DNA of 64,000 nt from assembly GCF_000004195.4 (NCBI RefSeq), contig NC_030683.2, positions 82,600,910-82,664,909 of the forward strand, given 5' to 3'. The position numbers and the translations under genes are program-made. Below are positions 45,029-55,440 of this stretch, one piece after another. Numbering within the stretch: position 1 is the stretch's first letter; every line of letters begins with the position of its first letter. Source of the stretch: Xenopus tropicalis (taxonomy: Eukaryota; Chordata; Amphibia; Anura; Pipidae). The notes under the pieces were generated by a model, which had not been told where the DNA came from, searched no databases, and saw only the letters and a program-made list of their open reading frames with translations.

Positions 45029-45559
45029 GGTTGATTCACTAAGGTGCGATAACGCTTATCTCATGCTTTTTTGCATTAAAATTGAGGCGTAAAAAAACGC
45101 GAAATTCGCTAAAGTATTATCGCATGTGTTAAGTCGCATATCGCGTACGTTAAATAGCGTGCGACAGAATGTGTTAATTTTACCGCATCGCGCAGAAATA
45201 ATACTAATGCATGATTCACAAACACTTAGACGCGCTAAATATTGCATTAGTCTGTGCGAAAATTAACACCTACTTGGGGCAGGCAGTAATTATAGAAAAG
45301 TACAGTTCATGAGCTTTTGGCAACACAATATGGACTTAGCACGCGTGACAAGTAGCACGCTGCGTTAATTAGTGCGCGTTGTGTCAAATACCGCACGAAA
45401 ATATTCTTTGTGACATAAATAACGCAAACAGCATTTTGTCTAAATTAATACAAATATCCTTTTAGTGAATCGTGCGGTAAGACACAAAAAATTAGACGCG
45501 ATAAAATTTGTAAAGCATGCTATAAATAGTGCTCGTTTTATCGCACTAGTGAATCAACC
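45029..45559. mobile_element. Palindromic MITE (GGTTGATTCACTAAGGTGCG family) inside the Penelope-like copy
   Basis: Ends GGTTGATTCACTAAGGTGC and GCACTAGTGAATCAACC are inverted repeats. GCATGATTCACAAACAC, GGCAGTAATTATAGAAAAG and TTTTAGTGAATCGTGCGG match 25389-26478. The flanks TTTAAG and TTTTAG are similar but do not give a clean duplication. It separates the PLE coding remnant from its 3' tail. Confidence 0.85.
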
Positions 45560-45810
45560 TTTTAGTCTCTTAATCCACCATACCTCCCTTTGTTCAAGTC
45601 TCAGCTCTGGCTTCCACCCCCTCTCAATGTGGGCACTGCCTCCAGCATGGTATATCTCAATTGATCGGGGGTATGTCCCTGTTCCTTAAAGTGTTTTGAG
45701 AATGGTAGTGTGAGATTCCCCACATTGTCTCCCCCATATATATCTTTTTGCAGGAGCAAATTATAGCATATACCACATATTGGGACAAACATGTAAAGTG
45801 TCCCCTTAGT
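45560..45810 (-). mobile_element. Penelope-like GIY-YIG region remnant
   Basis: The minus strand reads GICYNLLLQKDIYGGDNVGN, then LTLPFSKHFKEQGHTPDQLR and YTMLEAVPTLRGG. This fits the GIY-YIG core and its helix region in PLEs (H.....H and LR...LE.V..L.RGGD). The frame closes soon after QS in the insertion-side flank. The catalytic YIG segment is upstream and not present. Inactive. Confidence 0.6.
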
Positions 45811-46995
45811 TCAAATTTCCCTCAAATAGTATGATGTAGGAATATATATATATATATAAATTTTTTTTTTTCTTTACTGCTTTGATATATATAGTGCACA
45901 TAAAACCTCTGACTTGACTCCAACAATTACAGTTCAGTACCATTTCTCTTCTAAGTGTAATTATATTTCTGTATTATTTTTAACCTTGGCAAGTCTAGAA
46001 TTTAATTAGCATTTGTCAGATATATTTGTGAGGCTGGAATAGCTACAAAGACTGCCCCAGACTTCTGCACATTATGATGACTGAACAAGAATTGAACCAA
46101 AGTGGAACTAAAACAAAAACACCAGGGTTCCAGCATCATTAAGAGGCCTGTTAAACTGCTAATAAAAAAATTTGAAGGGAATCTTCAAATTTGTGTAAAT
46201 AACATGCACAAAAATGGTGGCTTGCACAAATGTGTGTACCTATTACAGATCCTGCATGCATTTGCATGCTTCTCTGGGGCTCAAGTGCCTGAAATATTTT
46301 TGTAAGTTGTCTATGTATCACACATGTATTGAAGTGCATGGGGACTGGAATACAGTCTAGCCTAACGGGATGAGAATCCCTTGGTGGCTTACCTCCTGCG
46401 ATAATAGTAGACACATACAAAGGCCATCAAATCCTTGGAACCATGTATAAACTATACCCATATAGTATAGCTCCCAAATCCATTGTAGGAAACAAAGACA
46501 AGATAAACAGTGAATGACATCACTCTAGCAGTAATAGCTGGGTGTGATTTCTCATATCCTGGTAAGGGAGAATGGCTTCTGCCAATACTGGCTAGAGGTG
46601 CCAAAGCACTGCTAAAATAGGCATTTGTTTTACAGGTAGGGACTTGGGTAGAAACTGGGGATGGTCACACTTTCAGTATGGGCTTAGTGAGAACTCTGAT
46701 GGAATTGGCTTGCTGCGATGAAGAAGGAGAAATTTTGTCAATATAGGCTTCACTGGTCAGTGTGTCAGTATGTAATGGACTAGGGTGTCATTTTCTCCCA
46801 CTATGACTATGGAGGAGGGGTTACTTCACAGTGTGGCAATATGGCTTTGCCATTGTGGCTGCATAAGCAGAGGCCATAGTGTCAATATTGGCTCCAACAG
46901 TCCAGTTAAACAGTTACTGTTCCCTACCTCTTACCAAAGTGAAGGCCAGTTTGTAGTTACTGTTCCACCTTCAGTGGGAGGCACATAGATATAAG
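45811..46995. other. Intergenic DNA, no gene seen
   Basis: A (TA)n run at about 45844-45858 followed by poly-T. The rest is unassigned. Confidence 0.45.
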
Positions 46996-47495
46996 GGCTC
47001 ATTTACGTCCGCAAGTGCAATGGGCAACTTTTTTTCCTGCAGTAAGTTGCACATAACACAACTTTCATTAACGGTACTGGCACTAAAACACACTCCTTGC
47101 ACATCCATATAGTTTTGCTTGGCACCACTCAGTCCTTCCTGCCTACCTTTCTTTACTGGGTGTCACTGCACCTATTCATGCATGGGAACCTTGGAGCTAC
47201 CACCACCTCTGAGTTTCCTTAGCACCTGGGGTCAATAGGCGCAGCGTACTTGCATGGAAAGAATAGGGTGCACATGCCACTGGTATGCTAAACAGCATAT
47301 GTAACGCAAGGCAGATTTCAAAATTATCCATCGTAATTGCACCCGATTTGCAACAAAGTGCAGTGTCACTATGGGAAATTGGACACAAATGAGGCAGGCA
47401 GAGCGCATTTATGTTAAAGAGAATCACCTGTTTGCATCTGCAATGACACCATATTTGTGGGAAAAACAATGATGCGCTGCGGAAAAAACTCATAC
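46996..47495. repeat. Interspersed repeat starting CTCATTTACGTCCGCAAGTG
   Basis: CTTGGAGCTACCACCACC, GCGCAGCGTACTTGC, AGGGTGCACATGCCACTGG and ATTGGACACAAATGAGGCAG recur in the same order as at 17590-17946. The ends are inverted (CTCATTT...AAATGAG). Confidence 0.55.
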
Positions 47496-47579
47496 TTTGC
47501 TGTTACAGGGTGACTGAAATCCTTGAATAAGAAGCAAATACTTCCATCCAAGTCCTTGTATGCACCTCTGCCACAGATG

Positions 47580-47705
47580 TGAATACAGATGTGAGTAACA
47601 TAATAGGGCTACAAGGCAAGAAAAACTGTTTAGACAAGTGTTTTATTTTCCATAGCACGACATGTCTCGAGGCACCAGGCTCTTTGTCAAGGGTGAGTGC
47701 CTGCC
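47580..47705 (-). mobile_element. Penelope-like 3' tail with hammerhead-like motif
   Basis: Minus strand: CACCCTTGACAAAGAGCCTG, then GTGCCTC, then GAGACATGTCGTGC. This is the CTTGA.AA - stem - GA(A/G)AC - GTCG layout, with a G replacing A in the GAAAC box. No coding remnant was recognised upstream on this strand. Confidence 0.45.
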
Positions 47706-48179
47706 ATCATAAAATTGACTGTTTGCTAGCCACTATTCATATAGGCCCAAAAAGAATCCAGAAGAAGGCATGGGTTGAGTGCAGTAACTGCACTATTACA
47801 CCATTATTATTGATCTTCTTCATCTTCTCCTTCAAGCAATAAAGTCATGAGCTTAATATGCTCCCATAATGCAATATGGCACTGTCTAAATAGAAAAAGA
47901 GCTCAGAAGCGTGGCTGCATATCCTATGGGACACAGCTAGCTTACCATTTTTCATACTAACCATAAGTGCCATTATATTAAAATGGTGCTATTTAAATCT
48001 AAAAAGACATGCACACACATGCACATTTATAAAATGCCAAGATAAAAATAAACTGAACATTGTTTGGTGCTTTATATAAATGATAATATATAGTGATGCA
48101 TTGTCAGATGGAGAGAGGCAGTAAACGGAGCCCAGAAAATGAAAGCATACAGGTCTCTGAATGAAGCTGCCCTCACTAT
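47706..48179. other. Intergenic DNA, no gene seen
   Basis: Nothing supported. Confidence 0.45.
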
Positions 48180-48570
48180 ACGTGAGTTTAGATGAGCTGC
48201 TCCAGTGTGGTGCATTTTTATTGTTCTGATAGCGCAGATGCAGTATTCAGTGGTTTAGCTGGCAGTGAGATGCCGTCATTTATCCCGAAACAGACAGCCA
48301 GGGGACCACCGATCAATTTGTAATTTTTCTCTCTGCTGCCAGTTGAGCGAACGCCGACATTAAATCCTTGGGAAGCCGAAGCAGCTCAGCTCAGAGTCTT
48401 AAATTATTCAATTAATGTGAGGAGGTCTCTTTTTTTGGTAATAAACGAGCTTTTGATGTGACGGGTTTGATTTCTGAAGAGAAGGACAGAGGGTCAGATG
48501 AGATGTATAAATCATATCAAACACGCCACCGAATGCAGAGAGCCGGCAGGACAGTAGCAATCAGCAACAC
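48180..48570. promoter_or_regulatory. Candidate conserved non-coding element (strongest)
   Basis: A block with higher GC than its flanks, no repeat structure and no ORF. It contains TGCCGTCATTTATCCCG, GACCACCGATCAATTTG, GTTGAGCGAACGCCGACATT, GGGAAGCCGAAGCAGC, TTAAATTATTCAATTAATG (paired homeodomain-like sites), GGTAATAAACGAGC and ACACGCCACCGAATGCAG. CpGs are kept, although the window is CpG-poor outside transposons, which suggests constraint. This is typical of distal enhancers in gene deserts. Inferred without alignment. Confidence 0.45.
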
Positions 48571-49280
48571 AGAGAGAGCCATCAGCCACAGAACACTCCT
48601 CTACCACTTGTAACAGCATCCCAGAAATCAATATCTAGGTAATTGTCAAATATAAAAGTAACTAAAGCAGCATAGGGGAATGGGAACATTTGAGGCACAG
48701 AGTGTGAAAAACGACCATACTGCAAGAGAACATTCACCTGTTGCATTACAGACACAAGCTGCCCTGCTTTTCTCTCTTGTAGGTTTACCCAAATACCAAC
48801 ATTCAGTATTGTTCTAAATGAGGAGGAGTGCAATGGGATACGCAGAACCGATTAACTATAGGCATTTTGTAGACTAGAATATGGTACAACTTTGGCCTGC
48901 AAATGACTGCCACAATAAAAGACATGGTAAATAAAGTATGGAAAATATACAAAATAAGGTTTAAATAAGTGCTATTGGCGCTGCCTGGCTGCGCTGTGGT
49001 CATAGGCTCCATTCCAGCCAGAGCGCCATTTGTAAGATGTTTGTATGTCCTCACTCCAGACTTTAGACTGCAAGCTCCACTGGGGTAAAGGATAATAAGA
49101 ATCTAGTCTGAATAGAGGCCTGAATACTAGGGAACATTTCCAGTAGTTATAGTCCCAAAGGTTGTTGCAGAAAAATGTCAAAAGGGGACACTTAGGATAT
49201 CGGTCAACTGCACATAAAAACGCATACTTGTAAGGGAACACAGCTATGCAACTCAAAGTTAGCTGGTTGAAAATATTAAT
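48571..49280. other. Intergenic DNA, no gene seen
   Basis: Overlapping minus-strand frames exist, but none carries a recognised domain. Confidence 0.45.
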
Positions 49281-49288
49281 CTCTAGGC

Positions 49289-49513
49289 CAGTGCCGGGCC
49301 AAGCCAACTGGGTGCCCTAGGCAACTTGGTCGGCTTGGCCCGCCCCAACCAGCCACCCCCACCCCCCGTGGGCGGTGGTGTTGCTGGGGCCACTGCAGTG
49401 GGGGGAAAGGGTCTGGAACTAGAGGTAGGTAAAAGAAAAGGTACCTGTCTGGCACCCCCCACCGTTGTGCCCTAGGCAGGTGCCTCTTCTGCCTACCCCT
49501 AGTTCCGGCAATG
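49289..49513. mobile_element. hAT-type element (CAGTGCCGGGCC...CCGGCAATG)
   Basis: CAGTGCCGGG at the left and TTCCGGCAATG at the right are inverted termini. The flanks CTCTAGGC (49281-49288) and CTCTACGC (49514-49521) are an 8-bp duplication with one difference. CTTCTGCCTACCCCTAGTTC is the reverse complement of the left end of 43283-43559, so the same family is inserted in the opposite orientation. Confidence 0.85.
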
Positions 49514-49521
49514 CTCTACGC

Positions 49522-50475
49522 AAATGGCAATACCAAGTACAATCAAGAACAACAAGAACTTCAGAGAAGGATACCAGAAGCAGTTCATAATTGTGTGCAA
49601 GTAAAAAAGCAAAGAAATTAAAGAGCAAAAGCAGTTAACCTTCAAGAAGAGTTGAACAGTTCAGTCAGATGTACATTACTATGTGGCAAGAGCAGAACAA
49701 ATTTATAAGCATGAATGCTTGTTTCTCAGGGCATATCATATAAATGCAACCCTATACATATGAATCCAAACTTTATAAACCTGTTGCAGGAGAAGAATTT
49801 CTGTAATGACAAAAATGGAATGTTCCAGGATGACAAGGTCCTAATGTGTATATTGCTCTTGCACTATATTTTTGAAAAACTATATTGCTTTAATGCGATG
49901 CTGGTAACTTACTATATTTCAGATATATACAAGATCTTCTTCTTGGGAGAAAACTTCAACCCCTCCAAATGATCTGCAGTGTATGTATATTCAGATAATA
50001 CCTATACAGACCTATTGGCATTAAAAACATTTTTCTAATTGATGTTGTTCTGCATCTGCTCTTTACCGATCCTAAACAAATCTTCAATCCTTAGACTGAA
50101 CTTTGGGGATCAGTTTTTAACGGGGGGCTATGACTGGTATGGTACCCGTTCAATAGCATCAAATACAATATTTATAAAAACAAGAATAGTGTTGAAGGCA
50201 AACAAATACTGTTTAATTGCAGACTTCTGATTTTCTCACCATACAGTATTCTTGAAAATCTGGTGGTGCCACACACGGTTGAATTCATATAGTACATTCA
50301 AGAAAATAATTACATTTTCAAATTGCAAAGTCAAAGAGAGAATATTTACTGGCAATTGCTATTATATAAATATCTGAACAGATGTAAATGTTTCCTTAAT
50401 TAATGCAGGATGTTTCTGTAATCCACAGAGAGATACAGTATTGCGTATAAATAAATAAATATAAAAGAAACTGCA
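49522..50475. other. Intergenic DNA, no gene seen
   Basis: No supported gene. The short frames at 49715-50230 have no recognised domain. Confidence 0.45.
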
Positions 50476-50997
50476 GATCAACCTAGAAGAGGATTGGGAA
50501 AAATCTTTTAGACTCACGACAAAATGATCTATAAGTAATAGATTTCAGGAGAACTCTTATAAATTCCTATCATACTGGTACAGAACACCAACACAATTAT
50601 ACAGGATGCATTTGATACCCAGTGATAAATGTTGGAGATGCAATGGTAATAGTGGGACAATGTCACATATCTAGTACTCTTGCCCTAGCTCAAAACTGTT
50701 TTGGGAACAGGTAGAAAAAATAAGTAAGGAGATTCTTGGATGCCACATAGAACTCAACCCTCAGTTAATCTTATTGTACCATACAGAGAAACCCTAAAAA
50801 ACATTTAAAAGAAGCCTCCTCATACAACTACTGCGGCAAAAATCCTAATTCCTAGAAAATGGAGGGACCAACCCCCCCCCACAACAGAAGAATGGATAGC
50901 CAGTGTGAATGAAATCTATTTAATGGAAGAAATTACATCTCCCTTAACCTTATCACCACAAAAATTTATAGAAACATGGCAGCCATGGGTCTCCTAC
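50476..50997 (+). mobile_element. L1-type LINE, ORF2 C-terminal remnant
   Basis: One frame reads NSYKFLSYWYRTPTQLYRMH, then KCWRCNGNSGTMSHI, a stop, CPSSKLFWEQVEKISKEILG and, after further stops, TEEWIASVNEIYLMEEITSP. The CWRC...H...C segment with FW..V..I is the cysteine-rich C-terminus of L1 ORF2. Several stop codons make it inactive. A T2-like MITE interrupts it at 50998. Confidence 0.8.
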
Positions 50998-51515
50998 TTA
51001 AAGTGGACCCATCACCCAGACATAAAAAGTATAATAAAAGCCCTTTTCAAATTAAACATGTAACCCAAAGTCATTTTTTATTAACACATCTATACCCATT
51101 ATATAAGCATTTAAAAGTCCCAGCTGTCAATCATATATTGCCTGCCCCGCCCCTATGCCTTAGGCATACAGGTGGGGCAGACAGTTACTTTTACTTTCAA
51201 TTCAGAACTTCTTAGATGTCACTGCACTCCTCACATTCCCCCTCCCTCCTTGCCATCTAATTGTGTAACCAGTGCATGGATATGGGTATCAGGTCCCCCC
51301 ATACAGGCACAGAAACCAGATTTTAGCAGGATGCGCAGCTTGCCTTAATAACACTGTCCACAAAATGGAGCCTGCCTGTTTTCTGCAATGGTGAATTCCA
51401 GTGCTGAAAGAAATAAGTTTTAAAAAATGTATATAGTGTAATTGAAGTTTATTTTGCTTGACAAACACAAGAAAACAATTTGTAATTATTTCTTAGGGTG
51501 ACAGGTCCCCTTTAA
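50998..51515. mobile_element. T2-like MITE (TTAAAGTGGACCCATCACCC) inside the L1 remnant
   Basis: Starts TTAAAGTGGACCCATCACCC and ends GGGTGACAGGTCCCCTTTAA, with TTAA at both ends (50998-51001, 51512-51515). Inverted repeat ends of about 20 bp with a few mismatches. The inside has GCCCCGCCCCTATGCC and CACAAAATGGAGCCTGCC. The apparent frame across 50976-51215 is L1 plus MITE and not a gene. Confidence 0.85.
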
Positions 51516-51694
51516 ACCTGCACAACCGACTTTAAAAGTATTATATCAATACCCTAGCGATAGATCAGTAGTTACACAACATCAATATACTACGAAAGCA
51601 CCTCATAGTCCACTAAGCCACTTACCTGGTTAAGTTCTCACATCCTTTTTTCATGTACAGGGACCTGCACCCTCCCAGTCCAACCCTGTTTGGA
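51516..51694. other. Possible continuation of the L1 3' region
   Basis: This follows directly after the TTAA of the inserted MITE and may be the L1 3' end. I cannot assign codons with confidence. Confidence 0.35.
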
Positions 51695-51999
51695 TCATAG
51701 GTTAGCGTACATTATCTGGAAACCTGATATTACAAGAAGGCCATCTCCCATAGACTCCATTTTAATCAAATAATTCATATATTTTAAACTGATGTCTTTT
51801 TTCTCAATAATAATAAAACAGTAGCTTGTCCTTGATCCCAGCCTAGGTATAATTAATACTTATTGGAGGGAAAACAATTCTTTTAGGTTTATTTAACGCT
51901 TAAGTGATTTTTAGCAGACTTAAAGTAGGGAGATCCAAATTATGGAAAGACCCCTTATCAGGTCCCAAGTATTATGGAAAACAGGTCCCATACCTGTAT
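51695..51999. mobile_element. TA-flanked MITE (CAGGTATAGGA family), near full length, inverted
   Basis: Runs in the reverse sense to 6640: ATTATCTGGAAACCTG, GGCCATCTCCCATAGACTCC, AAAACAATTCTTTTAGG, GATCCAAATTATGGAAAGAC, ending ACAGGTCCCATACCTGTA. Confidence 0.7.
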
Positions 52000-52679
52000 T
52001 TCCATTGCTTAAGAACCATGGCTTTGCTTTGTGACAGGAATACTAATGATTACTGAGAGGAAGCCCTTAGCCAGATGAACAGAGTTTCAGAAAGTGTCTC
52101 TTGCAGGTTTAATTACAAAAGCATCTTGTCAGTAAGAATGAGCCTGAGACCTTAGTTACACGGGGAGGGCTGTATGTGCTCCATGGAGACAAATGAGTGA
52201 ACTCCAGTAACTTGAACTCCAATAACTCCCTTTTAAGATTTTCTTTTTCTGTTTTAGCTATTGTCTGCACTTCTAAAGGTAACACAACTTGCCATATCTA
52301 TTTTTCACTTATGTCCTGCTCTGGGGATCTATGGGCATATAGATTATTGTCTGCCAGCTGCCTAAACCTACATTGTAACACTGCAAAAGAACAGTTTAAT
52401 AAACTCACTAATTCCGGAAGAAGGCACACATTGCAGAGGTCCTGATACAGTTTGGATCTATTATTTGTTTATGTGGCAAGATTAGAATCTCTAACAACTT
52501 CATTAAATCAATGTGCAATTAAATTGGGATTACGACCCATAGAAAAACATTCATTATGGTGATAGCTTTCAGGGATTTAGGAATTTGTGTAAGTTAAAAA
52601 AATGTTTTTGCCATTATAGTCATGCAGTAGGACTGAAATTAACCAAAGGGCCTATGAATGTCAATCCATGGTTGTCACC
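52000..52679. other. Intergenic DNA, no gene seen
   Basis: An 82-codon frame (52197-52445) has no recognised domain. Nothing else is supported. Confidence 0.45.
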
Positions 52680-52982
52680 TTAAAGCTGGCCATACACGTG
52701 ACAATCTAACGATGTTTCCGCCCTACGCCTCCTACTTGTGCCTGCACCCGAAAGAATAGAATAAGCTCGGGTGCAGGCACACGTAGCAGAAATACGCATA
52801 AAAACGCAAGACTTTTAAACTCTTGTGTTTTTATGCGTATTTCCGCTTCATGTGCCGGCACCCGAGCTTATTCTATTCATTCGGATGCAGGCACAAGTAG
52901 GAGGCGTAGGGCGGAATTTTTGGCAAGCGTTTTTCCGCTTGCCGAAAATATCTGCCCTACGCCTCATCTGACATCAGCCTTA
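52680..52982. mobile_element. Palindromic MITE (GCCCTACGCCTCCTACTTGT)
   Basis: CCGCCCTACGCCTCCTACTT at 52717 faces AAGTAGGAGGCGTAGGGCGG near 52895-52914, with TGCAGGCAC and GAATAAGCTCGGG motifs mirrored inside. A second small hairpin (GGCAAGCG/CGCTTGCC) follows. Outer borders are TTAAAGCTGGCCATACACG on the left and CTGACATCAGCCTTA on the right. They are not inverted copies, so the edges are uncertain. Confidence 0.65.
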
Positions 52983-53515
52983 CTTTTAGTAAGTATACAT
53001 TAATGGAGGGCACTCACTTAGCATACATAAGGACAATAATATAGGTATTTTGGTGCAAAAAAACCCAAAAGCAGTACCCCCATATAGGGCACCACTGCCT
53101 TACTTTTACACTGAGCTTTCTGGTGCATGCACAGTTGTAGTTAGTCTAGAATTAGCTCCACCAACAGTATGCAAGTAAATAGTATTTAGAATCTATGTGT
53201 GTATTTACAAAAACAGGGCTTATAAGTTTCAAAATTATGACCATAAAATTGACAAGCCACCATACCTCGTCAAGGTAAACCCCATATGGTGGTTCTAACT
53301 ATTTACCTCTGGTTATATCTTCTGACCAGGGCACTGGTTTTATTCACAGGGTTTAGCCCTCCCCCACCATTAGCTTATAGGAGAGAGATTGCTAGACCAA
53401 CACCAATTTTTAAAGGCCTAAGACCACCAATTGGTTTGGCCATTCTTCCTGCAGAATTACTCTGCTAAAGTATAAAATTACACAAAAGGGGGTTGTGAGT
53501 GCACTCCAAGACTAA
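52983..53515. repeat. Unit A of decayed long-spaced direct repeats
   Basis: The segment at about 53185-53270 (ACAAAAACAGGGCTTATAAG, ATAAAATTGACAAGCCACCA) recurs at 54040-54125 (ACAAAAACAGGGGTTTTTAG, ATAAAATTGACAAACCTCCA), about 850 bp further on. The Harbinger-type MITE lies between. No coding content. Confidence 0.5.
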
Positions 53516-53963
53516 GGGGCTGATTTACTAAGACACGATTTCGAATCCGAATTGGAAAAATTCCGATTGGAAACGAACATTTTGCGACTTTTTCGTATTT
53601 TTTGAGATTTTTTCGGCGTCTTTACGATTTTTGCGTAAAAACGCGAGTTTTTCGTAACCATTATGAAAGTTGCGCAAAGTCGCGATTTTTTCGTAGCGTT
53701 AACACTTGCGCACAAAGTCGCGCCTTTTTCGTAGCGTTAAAACTTAAAAGGCGCGACATTTCGCGCAAGTTTTAACGCTACGAAAAAATCGTGACTTTGC
53801 GCAACTTTCGTAATGGCTACGAAAAACTCACGTTTTTACGCAAAAATCGTAAAGATGCCGAAAAAATCACAAAAAATACGAAAAAATCGCAAAATTACCG
53901 ATCATTACGAAAAAAACGCAATCGGACGCATTCGGCCCGTTCGTGGGTTAGTAAATGTGCCCC
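53516..53963. mobile_element. Harbinger-type palindromic MITE (GGGGCTGATTTACTAA family)
   Basis: Starts GGGGCTGATTTACTAAGAC and ends GTGGGTTAGTAAATGTGCCC. TAA flanks both ends (53513-53515, 53964-53966). Near-complete palindrome with AACTTAAAAGGCGCGACATT at the turn. Confidence 0.9.
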
Positions 53964-53966
53964 TAA

Positions 53967-54839
53967 GTAAAATATGTAAGTCCAATGAATTGGATCTGGC
54001 TAAGTGACCAATACACATTGCCTGATCCCCTGGTTTACTAGAAATTTAGTATCTATGCATATTTAACAAAAACAGGGGTTTTTAGTTATAAAGTTATTAT
54101 CATAAAATTGACAAACCTCCATACCACTGTCCTGGGGTATTATAAATGGAATTGGCCCTGTATTTATCCTTCTGTGTGCTCCTGTTCACTAAAAACAGCT
54201 TTGGCTTCTTCCATCTTCTCTTTGTTCTGGTCGCGCATGCACTGTAGAGTGACATGTTATAATGTTGTGAATCCTCCAAACACCCATAAAAGTTTCCTTG
54301 TGGGTCTGTTTTATGGGAATGGTAAAATCTTATAGGGGAAGACAGGTATTCTAAACACTGCCAAGGTTGATATAAAAAATGCAGTACAAAGGGGATCAAG
54401 CTTATAGGGGTGCTATAAATCTATGCAAGTTGTAGCAAGTTTTTCACTTAGCTTGTGCCCTTTGTGATTAATGTTCGAAATCACGCCTTGCCATCCCTCC
54501 CATGGCTGTTGTATTATGTTAACTGACAGTCATATATTCATACGTGGTATTGGTTGTATTACAGGTATCTTAGGAAAAGTGTTTTGTTGCCAAAGTGTTG
54601 GCTCACTGGCTGTTCCTCTCTCCCTGTAGCTTTTTTGTGGGAGAGATCCTTAAGTTCACCATCCCTGGTTTAAAGGCATAAGTCCTGCATGGTGGGGTTG
54701 AATGTTATAAATATAAAGAAGTTGGATGTAGCAACTTTATCATTTGGCTTGTTTTGCCCCGAGTGATTGTGTGAAATGCCCCCCTTGCCATCCTCCCATT
54801 GCTGGCTATAGGAAATGGGTTAAAAAGCCAGCACTCACG
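53967..54839. repeat. Unit B of decayed direct repeats
   Basis: Besides the match to unit A at 54040-54125, a second pair occurs within this stretch. ATAAATCTATGCAAGTTGTAG and CGCCTTGCCATCCCTCCCA (about 54415-54505) resemble ATAAATATAAAGAAGTTGG and CCCCTTGCCATCCTCCCA (about 54708-54800), roughly 290 bp later. An old satellite-like or segmental duplication is likely. Confidence 0.45.
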
Positions 54840-55059
54840 ATATTAATAAAACGTGCAAGTGCACCAAGTTTGTGTTTTAAGGCGAAAAACCCAAGTCATT
54901 GGCATGCCAAGATCTGTCCCTCCCACCCTCCCCATGCCAATAGACTGTTGGTTTTCAGATATCTCATTTCTTGTATTTAATGTCAGTTCTTTTTTTAGTC
55001 CCATGAAATAAAGTTCTCTTTCAAACAGTCAAAGGAATGTTACTGGACTTTGTTTTATT
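54840..55059 (-). pseudogene. Second copy of the 5-phosphatase-like C-terminus (INPP5E-like tail)
   Basis: The minus strand repeats the last part of the neighbouring pseudogene: SSNNIPLTV, a stop, then in the next frame FERELYFMGLKKELTL and NEISENQQSIGMGRVGG, continuing as MPMTWVFRLKTQTW. It aligns to 55060-55215 at the DNA level, about 169 bp apart. The frame break falls at the same place (GACTGTTTGAAAG) in both copies, so the break preceded the duplication or was spread by conversion. Confidence 0.6.
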
Positions 55060-55215
55060 CCAAGTCATTGGCCCTCCCACCCTCCCCATGCCAACAGACT
55101 GTTGGTTTTTATTTTTCTCATTTCTTTTAATTAATGTCAGTTCATTTTTTAGTCCCATTAAATAAAGTTGTCTTTCAAACAGTCAAAGGAATGTTATTGG
55201 ACCCTGGTTTTATCA
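54891..55215. repeat. Two-copy tandem duplication
   Basis: 54891-55059 and 55060-55215 both start CCAAGTCATTGG and share CCTCCCACCCTCCCCATGCC, GACTGTTGGTTTT, TTTTTTAGTCCCAT and TTTCAAACAGTCAAAGGAAT. The first copy is slightly longer (an extra ATGCCAAGATCTGT). They lie within the 5-phosphatase-like pseudogene tail. Confidence 0.9.
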
Positions 55216-55440
55216 ATACTTCAAATAGCCCAAAAACAGGTTTGTGGTCTGATTGTCTCATAAGTGAGCAAGAGCCATATTTCTGAACAAGAATATCATC
55301 CTGATGCCGGCTTTTGTACATCACTCGATCAGTGTAGGAAGGCGTCCTCTGTTTCTTACTGGTGTCATAGTCATCGGGTCCAATATTAAATGAATGGGGG
55401 GAATTTTAGCTTACTAAAGCTTTCAAAACAATTTTGCAAT
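55061..55440 (-). pseudogene. Inositol polyphosphate 5-phosphatase C-terminal fragment (INPP5E-like), broken
   Basis: The minus strand reads FESFSKLKFPPF, then after a frame change FNIGPDDYDTSKKQRTPSYT, DRVMYKSRHQDDILVQKYGS and SDHKPVFGLFEVLIKPGSNN, ending IPLTV-stop. 5-phosphatases end their catalytic domain with R.P(S/A)(Y/W)(T/C)DR(V/I) and SDH(K/R)PV; both boxes are here and intact. QRTPSYTDRV with KYxSC and GLF.V...PG..NIPL is closest to INPP5E, a primary-cilium enzyme that removes the 5-phosphate of PI(4,5)P2 and PIP3. A frame change after PLT then gives ERQLYLMGLKNEL, the family's C-terminal stretch. The catalytic N-terminal half was not found upstream. A decayed gene copy, retrocopy or exon duplicate is likely; an active exon is unlikely given two frame breaks. 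Confidence 0.75.

Noticed and set aside
55190..55400. Active 5-phosphatase exon
   Set aside because: The catalytic boxes are intact, but frames break on both sides, the tail is duplicated, and no other 5-phosphatase boxes were seen on the same strand. Pseudogene is the better reading.
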